From the NCBI GenBank assembly GCA_039030125.1, contig JBCCEV010000019.1, forward strand, positions 1 through 38,321: a stretch of 38,321 nt of DNA. Reading direction: 5' to 3'. This DNA is from JBCCEV01 sp039030125. Its GTDB lineage: Bacteria > Pseudomonadota > Gammaproteobacteria > Ga0077536. The notes under the pieces are model-generated. The model was not told the origin of the DNA, did no database searches, and worked only from the letters and a program-made list of their open reading frames with translations. The position numbers were made by a program, and so were the translations under genes. Positions 32,221 through 38,321 of this stretch are shown piece after piece. How positions within the stretch are numbered: position 1 is the stretch's first letter; every line of letters begins with the position of its first letter.

Positions 32221-33869
32221 AGGAGCGCAAAAAACGAAAACAGTGCGAAGCGAAAGCTTCTGTGCGAGCTTGGGCTTGTCACCGGCGCTTCGCCTAAGCC
32301 GTGCGGCATCATGGCAAAGACCGGAACATCGCCACGGTAGTAAGCCGGGTCGAAAAACGCGCCTAGGGATTGCTCACCGTGAACGGTCTTCGGCAGTCCA
32401 CTGGCTTCCAGATAATCGTCATACACCAACATGCTAACGCCACCACCCGGTCCTATGCCGTTGGTCGTTACGGCACGCTCGCGATGATCGTGTAGCATCC
32501 AGGCGCCTGCGCCGTAGCTTTTTAACCCGTCGTTCTCGCTCGATAAGGCAAAGTCGGCGCGCTGGGCGCTGGCCATCCAGAATACATCGCGACGTTGCTC
32601 GTCTTTCAGTATCACCCCATCGCTGTGCGTCAGCGCGGGCTTGTGCCCATGAAAATGTAATGCCAGGCCCTCACCACCACCGTTAAGAACCCGCAGTTTC
32701 ACCCTCTCCTCGGGCTTGAGAACGACCAGCGACTCACGCAATGTATACGGAAAGGAACGTCCGTTCAGCACGTAATACTCGGCAACTCTTTGGGTAATGT
32801 TGTACTCACGGTGGATTGATTTGGATATCAATCGTGGATCGGTCGCCGCCTTAATCCGGTCGTTGAGTTCCTTGTCAATCTCAAAATAATGGAGATCAAA
32901 CTCTCTGTCGTACCGCTCGCTGACACCGATGGACCGCGCGCGTACACGGCCGCCACCGACATTCAACGTCTGCACCCAATTGTTGGGCCGATTCTCTTCG
33001 ACAATGAATAACCCCTGCAAGCCCATGAGGATATGACTATGCGGCTGGACGTGACAGTGATAGAAGGCGGTGCCTGCTTGCCGGGGAGAGAGCCAATACG
33101 TCTTCGCGCCACCGGGTGGTACCGGATGTTCGGAGAACATTGGCACGCCATCGTTCCCCTCGCCTGCGGGTGTTTCAAAGGGATGGTCGACACCGTGAAA
33201 ATGGATCGTGTGCGGCAAGTAGTGGGTATTCTCAACGGTCACCATCACCTCATCATCCTGCTCAACACGGATCGCGGGAGCGGGCAAACGAATCAGCCGA
33301 TTTGCCTCTATCGATTCAAAATTGACCGTACTCATACCCCGCGACTTAGGAGCAAAGACCCACAAGCCAGGCGCGATACCAGGCGCGATCTCAAAGTAAG
33401 GTAAGGTCTCAGGCACATCTGTCGACCGGCCATTGAGTTCCATGATCTCGAGGCGAATATGGATGAGATCGGGGTCGCCATCGCCATCGCGATCCTCGCT
33501 CTTGTCCACCGCGTCTGGGGCCAGCAGGCCCTTCATGAGCGTTCCCATGTCAACGTTGTTAGTCCCTTTGACCGCAGCGGCAACTTCCCACGGGTTATCG
33601 GGTATACAGTCCTCGGTCGCGCTAATGTCGATCCCCTCGATGGTATGCGCTTGGCGCCAGCTCTCATACTCAGGGCGGCAGTGTTCTTCAACGACAAAGG
33701 GTTTTATTGCGACATCCTGGCTCGCTTGGGCTACCCGGTAGTTTCGTTCACCAAAAAGCTCGTGGTAGTCGGCCGCGAGCCGCGGTGAGAGCTGATGGCT
33801 TGGAAAATGAAGCAGCGCTGCCCACAGGCATGCGAGAAGGCCGATGGCATGCAATACCCGCCAAATCAT
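32178..33869 (-). CDS. membrane-anchored multicopper oxidase
   Basis: A 563-residue protein starting at ATG 33869, 2 bases after the previous stop. It has N-terminal (HAIGLLACLWAALLHF) and C-terminal (FALFSFFALLWLMAGWVLFW, 541-560) hydrophobic segments. Cupredoxin domain one has TIHFHGVDHP (223-226 HFHG) and FYHCHVQPHSHILMGLQG (271-), with a type 1 Cys and His. Domain two has LALHFHGHKP (404-) and AWMLHDHRERAVTTNG (457-). Together these are four copper motifs. A DRDGDGDPD stretch near 127 looks like a calcium loop. It is related to laccase/nitrite reductase-like oxidases; a role as copper oxidase or electron partner of the CuMMO is inferred from position. Confidence 0.93.
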   Translation of the reverse strand: MIWRVLHAIGLLACLWAALLHFPSHQLSPRLAADYHELFGERNYRVAQASQDVAIKPFVVEEHCRPEYESWRQAHTIEGIDISATEDCIPDNPWEVAAAVKGTNNVDMGTLMKGLLAPDAVDKSEDRDGDGDPDLIHIRLEIMELNGRSTDVPETLPYFEIAPGIAPGLWVFAPKSRGMSTVNFESIEANRLIRLPAPAIRVEQDDEVMVTVENTHYLPHTIHFHGVDHPFETPAGEGNDGVPMFSEHPVPPGGAKTYWLSPRQAGTAFYHCHVQPHSHILMGLQGLFIVEENRPNNWVQTLNVGGGRVRARSIGVSERYDREFDLHYFEIDKELNDRIKAATDPRLISKSIHREYNITQRVAEYYVLNGRSFPYTLRESLVVLKPEERVKLRVLNGGGEGLALHFHGHKPALTHSDGVILKDEQRRDVFWMASAQRADFALSSENDGLKSYGAGAWMLHDHRERAVTTNGIGPGGGVSMLVYDDYLEASGLPKTVHGEQSLGAFFDPAYYRGDVPVFAMMPHGLGEAPVTSPSSHRSFRFALFSFFALLWLMAGWVLFWQRD

Positions 33870-33871
33870 CG

Positions 33872-34456
33872 CTAGGCAGCGGTCGCGGACTTGGGCTTGC
33901 TGCGGCCAAAAACAAAGTAAAAGCTGATCGTCAAAGCCAGCGCCACCGCGGGCCACAGCAACATGCGCCACCAGTCCCTAACGCCGACCGAAAACGGAAA
34001 GACAGAAACATACTCGCGCCCGGATTGATCGATCACGGTCATCACGCCAATGAAAGCACCCGGCGCTACAAAACTCAGATTCACGCTGAAGCTGCCGGTG
34101 GGGTAAACCGCATGTTCTCGATACATCAAGGTAGCCGATTCGATCGCCTGCTCGTCGCCTAAATCCTCGTAAGTGGCGTCGGTACCCGCGCCGCTGACGT
34201 CACGCACAATACGAAAATCGACGTCCATCTCACGGAGCGGGCGGCTGATGTAATCGAGGACAATGATGGCATCCGCCACCACCGGAATGTCCTCACAAAA
34301 TTCCTGAGAGGCCCTCAATTGCGGTTGGTAACCGGTGAAGTGAGCTTTGTACGGCCCTACTTTGAGCACACAGGTATCGTCCTCAAGTGAGACCCCACCG
34401 TGGGCAGACGCGCCGCTAAGAGTGAACGCGAGGATCGCGACAGCGAGAGTTCGCAC
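33872..34456 (-). CDS. unassigned exported protein in the CuMMO operon, C-terminal membrane anchor
   Basis: A 194-residue protein starting GTG 34456, 25 bases after pmoB. The longer frame is rejected as it would lie inside pmoB. A signal peptide (LAVAILAFTLSGASA) would leave His19 as the new first residue (A-HGGVS). Two cysteines (29 and 54) lie in the mainly beta periplasmic part. A final hydrophobic helix, MLLWPAVALALTISFYFVF, anchors it, followed by a basic tail. Its position resembles that of PmoD/AmoD, but I see no CuA-like cysteine cluster, so it is not simply PmoD. It may be a copper-binding accessory protein. Confidence 0.8.
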   Translation of the reverse strand: MRTLAVAILAFTLSGASAHGGVSLEDDTCVLKVGPYKAHFTGYQPQLRASQEFCEDIPVVADAIIVLDYISRPLREMDVDFRIVRDVSGAGTDATYEDLGDEQAIESATLMYREHAVYPTGSFSVNLSFVAPGAFIGVMTVIDQSGREYVSVFPFSVGVRDWWRMLLWPAVALALTISFYFVFGRSKPKSATAA

Positions 34457-34481
34457 GATGTACTGTCCGGGGCTCGGTGAC

Positions 34482-35711
34482 TTACTGGAATACGGGTAGC
34501 ATTGGACCACCCACTTCGACGATTTCGCGGCTGCCATCAGGGCCATAGAAAAATAACAACCCAACGATAATGCTGTCTGGATCATTGATTAAAAGCGTAA
34601 GACGCTGCGTTTCCCAAAGCGCGTCCTCGGCGAATACCTTAATGACGTGACTGTCTCCCGGAGTCAGCGGCCCACCTTCTACCCGCAGTCCTTGCGGTGC
34701 CACTAAATCGTGGCTGTCGTGCGGTTCAACGCTCTGCACGCTTGGATTAATAAACCGCACGTTCGCGGTCGCGAATTCGCCGACTTCAACAACCTGATTC
34801 GAGTGATTGTCGACAGTCAATGTCATCTGAAAGCTGCGGCCCGGGATCCGATACGTTGCCTCCTCAAGCTTGACGTCGATGCTGCTAACCGGCGCTGGTT
34901 TTTCAGGGACATCGACTTTGGCGGTTCTCAGCGGTGTGGTGACCGGGTGGCGCGCTTCCGCCCACTGATAACCGCCGATGATGAGCACGAGCGTCACAGC
35001 GACGAAACCCGCGGCGACCTTACGGTCGGTCGCGGTGATGAGCTGATCGGGATCCTCGCCCGCGTCCTCAAGGGACTGAACCTCTCGGTAACGAGGAATC
35101 AACAACGGCCGTCGCCGAAACCAGTAGGCCAGCCAGGCACCGCCAACCAAGAACCACAGCAGATGCCAGCTGTAAACCACGTTGAGGTTGTAGGTTTCCA
35201 GATCGACCTCTCGACCGAACATGGTTTCTACCTTGTTGTCAAAAGGCTGCGCGCCCGGCTCAATCGTGATCCAGCGCCCTCCGCCGACCAAGGTTCCGGT
35301 GTTCAATACGTTAAGCACCGGGTGCACGTGAAACCGCCCGGTCTTACGCGCCTTCAAATCCATGGTGAATTCGTAATCCCGGCCGGTCTGCAAAGAAGTG
35401 GACTGCACCATGCTTACGCCATCAATTGTCGACGCCGTACGCACGAAATTAGGGCCTGATGAGCCGATATTAAGGAAGACCCGATCTTCAACGCCCGGAA
35501 TATGATCGGGCCAAAATTTGGAAACCCGAAAACGGCCGGTCAGCTTCATGGTGTCACCGACTCGTAAGTTCGTTGGCGACATTGAAACGTCATAAAAATG
35601 TGTGGTGCGCATGCGCGTATTGGCCTGCTGCGCGCGCTCGCCGTGGGCAGCGGCGTTCTCCACTAGGAGCAGACAAATAAGCGCCGTTAGCAGCCGATCA
35701 ACCGAGCGCAC
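34482..35711 (-). CDS. pmoB: copper membrane monooxygenase subunit B (PmoB/AmoB-like)
   Basis: The periplasmic subunit. The 409-residue protein matches Methylococcus PmoB along its length. Start GTG 35711 lies 2 bases after pmoA; the longer frame is rejected. After a signal peptide, mature His23 (AAA-HGERAQ) and His128, His130 (GRFHVHP) are the three CuB ligands. The first cupredoxin domain (MRTTHFYDVSMSPTNLRVGDT) is followed by two membrane helices (YSWHLLWFLVGGAWLAYWF and GFVAVTLVLIIGGYQWA) and the second domain (EEATYRIPGRSFQMTLTVDN). The C-terminus is FYGPDGSREIVEVGGPMLPV. Naming as pmo rather than amo or hmo is a convention; substrate is unknown. Confidence 0.96.
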   Translation of the reverse strand: MRSVDRLLTALICLLLVENAAAHGERAQQANTRMRTTHFYDVSMSPTNLRVGDTMKLTGRFRVSKFWPDHIPGVEDRVFLNIGSSGPNFVRTASTIDGVSMVQSTSLQTGRDYEFTMDLKARKTGRFHVHPVLNVLNTGTLVGGGRWITIEPGAQPFDNKVETMFGREVDLETYNLNVVYSWHLLWFLVGGAWLAYWFRRRPLLIPRYREVQSLEDAGEDPDQLITATDRKVAAGFVAVTLVLIIGGYQWAEARHPVTTPLRTAKVDVPEKPAPVSSIDVKLEEATYRIPGRSFQMTLTVDNHSNQVVEVGEFATANVRFINPSVQSVEPHDSHDLVAPQGLRVEGGPLTPGDSHVIKVFAEDALWETQRLTLLINDPDSIIVGLLFFYGPDGSREIVEVGGPMLPVFQ

Positions 35712-35713
35712 GA

Positions 35714-36445
35714 CTAAACTTTCTTCAGCCAGCGACGATGATCGTTGACGATCGCTCCGATAATCCAAGACAGGTAGAAAACGACCGTACATAAAAAGCC
35801 TGCGAACACCGCGGTCAGCGGGGTTACCGCGTCACCGAAGGTGCGAAGAATTGAGCGCTCAACAACTCGAATGTATTCCGGCAAGCTGGTTCTGATGTAT
35901 TCGTAGCCCAGCAAATCGGCGGCGGTCAGCATCTCGCCGTTATAGTTGATGGGCTCGTGAAAGGCAGCCAACATCGGCCAGTTGGCAGGGTAAATCAAAG
36001 CACCCCACAGAAACGCCCCGGTAAGGCCTGTTAAGAACACGCTACGGGTAATTAACAGACTGCAATCGACCAAGATCGCCATCGGAATATAAACCGATGG
36101 CCACACGAAACTAATCGGAAAACCACCAAAGATGTGAAAGTTCAGATAAGTACTTAACCAGCGAACTGCCGAATAACAAAGGACGATCGCGGTAAAAGCA
36201 AACGGCAGGCGAAACTTTACCCAGAATGTCGACGAAAGCGCGGCCGGTATCACCATCAACATCCCAATAGGGACCAGAGGCCAAAAACGGCGGTCCTTCC
36301 AATCAACCCAATATTCCCAATCGCCCATCGTGACCGCCATGACGAACGCAGTCGCACCGGCGATCGCGAATACGATCGCGGTGATAAGAATAATATCGAT
36401 CTGAGTTTCTAGGCGTTTGGCGATGGCGCTTTGATCATCGGCCAT
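35714..36445 (-). CDS. pmoA: copper membrane monooxygenase subunit A (PmoA/AmoA-like)
   Basis: The 243-residue integral membrane subunit, close in length to Methylococcus PmoA (247). Family patterns include MGDWEYWVDWKDRRFWPLVPIG, LSTYLNFHIFGGFPISFVWPSVYIPMAILVDCSLLITRSVF, GALIYPANWPMLAAFHEP and LGYEYIRTSLPEYIRVVERSILRTFG. These are the segments used for pmoA/amoA surveys, so the gene can be placed by phylogeny. It starts 45 bases after pmoC. Confidence 0.97.
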   Translation of the reverse strand: MADDQSAIAKRLETQIDIILITAIVFAIAGATAFVMAVTMGDWEYWVDWKDRRFWPLVPIGMLMVIPAALSSTFWVKFRLPFAFTAIVLCYSAVRWLSTYLNFHIFGGFPISFVWPSVYIPMAILVDCSLLITRSVFLTGLTGAFLWGALIYPANWPMLAAFHEPINYNGEMLTAADLLGYEYIRTSLPEYIRVVERSILRTFGDAVTPLTAVFAGFLCTVVFYLSWIIGAIVNDHRRWLKKV

Positions 36446-36490
36446 TTTCTCAAAGCCCCTCTTTTTATTGCGGCTGGCGCCGCAGTGGCG

Positions 36491-37282
36491 CTAGACGCCT
36501 TGCCGCGCTTCGCGTTCGCTGACGATATCTACCAATTCTTTGCACCGATGCACTATGTGGACAACCACTCCACCCAATGCGATCAGCGCCAATCCCAAAA
36601 TTGCAAAGCCATAATGGATCGGCGTTCCAAACATTTCTTCGGCATAGAAAAAAGTATGGCCCCATTCATTGAGACCGACATTGGGCATGATAAGAATGGG
36701 CCCACCGATCGCTACACCTAAGGGCAGCAAATGTTGTTTCGCGTGCATCGGCAACCGGGTCTTGGCGAAAATATAGGAGCCTCCGCCAGTGATAATCAGC
36801 GCCGGCATGAGTAAGTAGAACAAACCAACATGGGTGGGGGTGAAGTCGGTGTCACGGATAACCACTTGATGCCAGGCAGCATCGGCTTCACCGTGAACGG
36901 CACCAGCGAAAATAACAATGAGCGTGTAACAACTCAGCCAAGCGATGAAAGAAAAATAACGTGAGAGTTCGACCTCGGGGGCTACGTTGTCAGGGTTGAG
37001 TTCCCGCGTGCGCCACAAGTAGTAAGCGATACCAGCCATCAAGGTCGGGAGTACCACGATCTGGACGTAGAACAGGTTCATCCAAACTTGGAACTCAGGT
37101 TCGAAGTAATCCAGCCCCACCGTATGCGCATTGGCGTGCAGAAATAAACGGTGTAGTGAATAAACAATGATGAGCCCCGCCAGCAAAGATAAATAGATCG
37201 TAAAGTTCACGCCCGCACGTTGGGCGCCGGCAACGGTCTTTTCTTCGTTTAAGACACTCAGTTCTGCGGTGGTTGTGCTCAC
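36491..37282 (-). CDS. pmoC: copper membrane monooxygenase subunit C (PmoC/AmoC-like)
   Basis: The 263-residue membrane subunit that carries the metal site now favoured as catalytic. The start is GTG 37282 with GGAGAG before it. Asp134, His138 and His151, in GEADAAWHQVVIRDTDFTPTHVG, match the metal ligands Asp156, His160 and His173 of Methylococcus PmoC by spacing. LPNVGLNEWGHTFFYAEEMFGTPIHYGF is also highly conserved. Hydrophobic segments match a six-helix topology. It is first in the operon, and gene order C-A-B is the usual one. Confidence 0.97.
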   Translation of the reverse strand: MSTTTAELSVLNEEKTVAGAQRAGVNFTIYLSLLAGLIIVYSLHRLFLHANAHTVGLDYFEPEFQVWMNLFYVQIVVLPTLMAGIAYYLWRTRELNPDNVAPEVELSRYFSFIAWLSCYTLIVIFAGAVHGEADAAWHQVVIRDTDFTPTHVGLFYLLMPALIITGGGSYIFAKTRLPMHAKQHLLPLGVAIGGPILIMPNVGLNEWGHTFFYAEEMFGTPIHYGFAILGLALIALGGVVVHIVHRCKELVDIVSEREARQGV

Positions 37283-37435
37283 GCTATCTCTCCGGTGCGG
37301 ATCGCAATGACCAAACCCTACACCGGCCCTAAACAAACTGCAAAGCACGCGCGAATTGTTGCGTCGCAATATGTGAAGTCAAACTTTCGTGCGCCCTAGA
37401 TGCTAGGCTGCCCTTTAATCTCTGGGAGCAAATCA
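37283..37435. promoter_or_regulatory. divergent control region between pmoC and the cupin gene
   Basis: 153 bases between the divergent start codons. On the minus strand TTGACT (37377-37382) is followed at 17 bases by ACAATT, a poor -10, so I do not claim a promoter. Both genes have usable ribosome-binding sites (GGAGAG for pmoC; GGGAG for the cupin). No strong inverted repeat was seen. This is where operon control must act. Confidence 0.5.
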
Positions 37436-37966
37436 ATGGCGCAAAAAGTTCGCCGGGTGGTCACCGGCCATAATGCCGAGGGGCGTTCGGTATTTATCGA
37501 CGACGGTGAAGCTAAGGCGGTGAAAGAAATGGAATCGATGCCGGGGCTTGCGCTGACCGACTTCTGGGTGACGCACGGCGCACCGGCTGACAACACGGGC
37601 GTTCAGGACGCCGCGGACCGCGATGTGGTGTTGGAGCCACCCCCCAATGGGACGATTTTTCGGGTGGTCGAATTTCCGCCTGATTCGGCCTGGAAAAATC
37701 AAGCTGATGGACATGAAGCATTTGCTTCAATCGGAGCCGGCCATGCATCGGATTCGGATTCCGACGATCCAATGATGCACAAGACCGCCACCATTGATTA
37801 CTTAATTGTTCTCAAAGGCGAGATCTGGGCGATATTGGACGAGGGAGAAACCTGCCTAAAGCAAGGCGACGTTATGATTCAACGCGGTACCAATCACTCC
37901 TGGAGCGTCCGCACCGATGAACCTTGTCTGCTGGGCGCGGTTTTAGTGAACTCAAAGCCTGTCTAA
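37436..37966 (+). CDS. cupin-domain protein
   Basis: A 176-residue protein. The start MAQKVRRVVTGHN is preferred to the upstream Met of a longer frame (no binding site there). The C-terminal half is a cupin: ATIDYLIVLKGEIWAILDEG and LKQGDVMIQRGTNHSWSVRTDEPCLLGAVLV, with His in motif two. An acidic stretch, HASDSDSDDPMMHK, separates it from the N-terminal part. Motif one has only one His. Some cupins of this kind are small regulatory or sugar-type enzymes. It diverges from pmoC. Confidence 0.88.
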   Translation: MAQKVRRVVTGHNAEGRSVFIDDGEAKAVKEMESMPGLALTDFWVTHGAPADNTGVQDAADRDVVLEPPPNGTIFRVVEFPPDSAWKNQADGHEAFASIGAGHASDSDSDDPMMHKTATIDYLIVLKGEIWAILDEGETCLKQGDVMIQRGTNHSWSVRTDEPCLLGAVLVNSKPV

Positions 37967-37988
37967 GCGAGCGTCGTTCTGAGCTTCG

Positions 37989-38321
37989 CTAGAGTGTTAA
38001 AGCATCGTGGATACCCGCAGCCAAGCTGGCGGCGTTGAGTGGCTTCAAGAGGTAGCCATTGGCACCATAGGAGAGGGCTTGGGCGACCTTGCGGTTGTCC
38101 TCTTCCGAGGTGACCATCATGATTGGCAAGTCGGGTTGGCAAGCGCCACATCGTACCCACCTGAGCAGTTCTATCCCTGACATTCCAGGCATATTCCAGT
38201 CAGTGATCAGGAGATCATAGTGATCGCGTTCCAGTTCCTTGACCGCTTCGCGACCATTACCCGCTAAGGTTACGTTATCAAAACCGAGTTCGTTGAGAAG
38301 CTTCTGCGTGACGATACGGAC
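37989..38321 (-). CDS. CheY-like response regulator receiver (5' end beyond the window)
   Basis: The 3' 110 codons of a receiver domain; the frame is open to the right edge. The sequence has LLITDWNMPGMSGIELL with the phosphorylated Asp, then IMMVTSEEDN with the conserved Thr, and GANGYLLKPLNAASLAAGI with the conserved Lys-Pro. The protein ends directly after the domain, as in single-domain CheY proteins. It is convergent with the cupin gene, so a link to the CuMMO operon is not shown. Confidence 0.92.
   Translation of the reverse strand, partial: VRIVTQKLLNELGFDNVTLAGNGREAVKELERDHYDLLITDWNMPGMSGIELLRWVRCGACQPDLPIMMVTSEEDNRKVAQALSYGANGYLLKPLNAASLAAGIHDALTL

Noticed and set aside
34710..35459. 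249-codon plus-strand frame opposite pmoB
   Set aside because: Arg-rich antisense shadow of pmoB; no motif.

Overview
The window looks like chromosomal DNA of a gammaproteobacterium. GreB, a bacterial thiopurine methyltransferase, a GreB-type elongation factor context and a DUF1800/DUF1501 pair point that way, but no rRNA or tRNA gene is present to confirm it. No phage, IS element, CRISPR array or tRNA was seen. The DNA is densely coding, with most gaps under 150 bases and none over 300. Functions are read from conserved motifs recognised by eye, not from database searches.

Layout. 1-586: the 3' end of a possibly degraded flavoprotein disulfide reductase. 583-3530 (minus): a probable operon of creatininase-like hydrolase, endonuclease V, SDR, GST and a small AlpA-like DNA-binding protein. 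3606-6808 (plus): apt, DUF924, NRDE/TANGO2 protein and EgtB, tightly packed. 6825-10879 (minus): SDR, then the DUF1800/DUF1501 secretion-type pair. 11011-20852: mostly short operons of accessory metabolism (alpha/beta hydrolase, NIPSNAP, FecR, luciferase-like enzyme, YdjM-like membrane protein, VOC protein, greB, esterase, CinA C-terminal amidase, tpm, MFS, DUF6868). 20838-28155: quinone reductase, HAD, F420-type luciferase-like oxidoreductase, PuuD-like membrane protein with a 31-residue ORF and a strong hairpin before it, NTF2-like protein, a secreted SurE, PPOX-type flavoprotein, an ECF sigma/anti-sigma-like pair and a deazaflavin-type nitroreductase.

The main point of interest is 28232-37966. 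On the minus strand lies a complete copper membrane monooxygenase (CuMMO) set in the order C-A-B (37282 to 34482). It is followed without real gaps by an unassigned membrane-anchored periplasmic protein, a multicopper oxidase, a His-rich cupredoxin and uracil phosphoribosyltransferase (ending at 30989). The known metal ligands of PmoB (N-terminal His, His-x-His) and PmoC (Asp, His, His) are all present. Beyond a plus-strand SGNH hydrolase lie an MxaD-like SRPBCC protein and a YVTN beta-propeller, types known from PQQ-alcohol dehydrogenase loci. A consistent model, by inference, is oxidation of a small hydrocarbon or ammonia by the CuMMO, copper handling by the linked cupredoxins, and further oxidation by a PQQ alcohol dehydrogenase encoded elsewhere. 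The substrate cannot be read from the sequence. A cupin gene diverges from pmoC, and a CheY-like receiver runs off the right edge.
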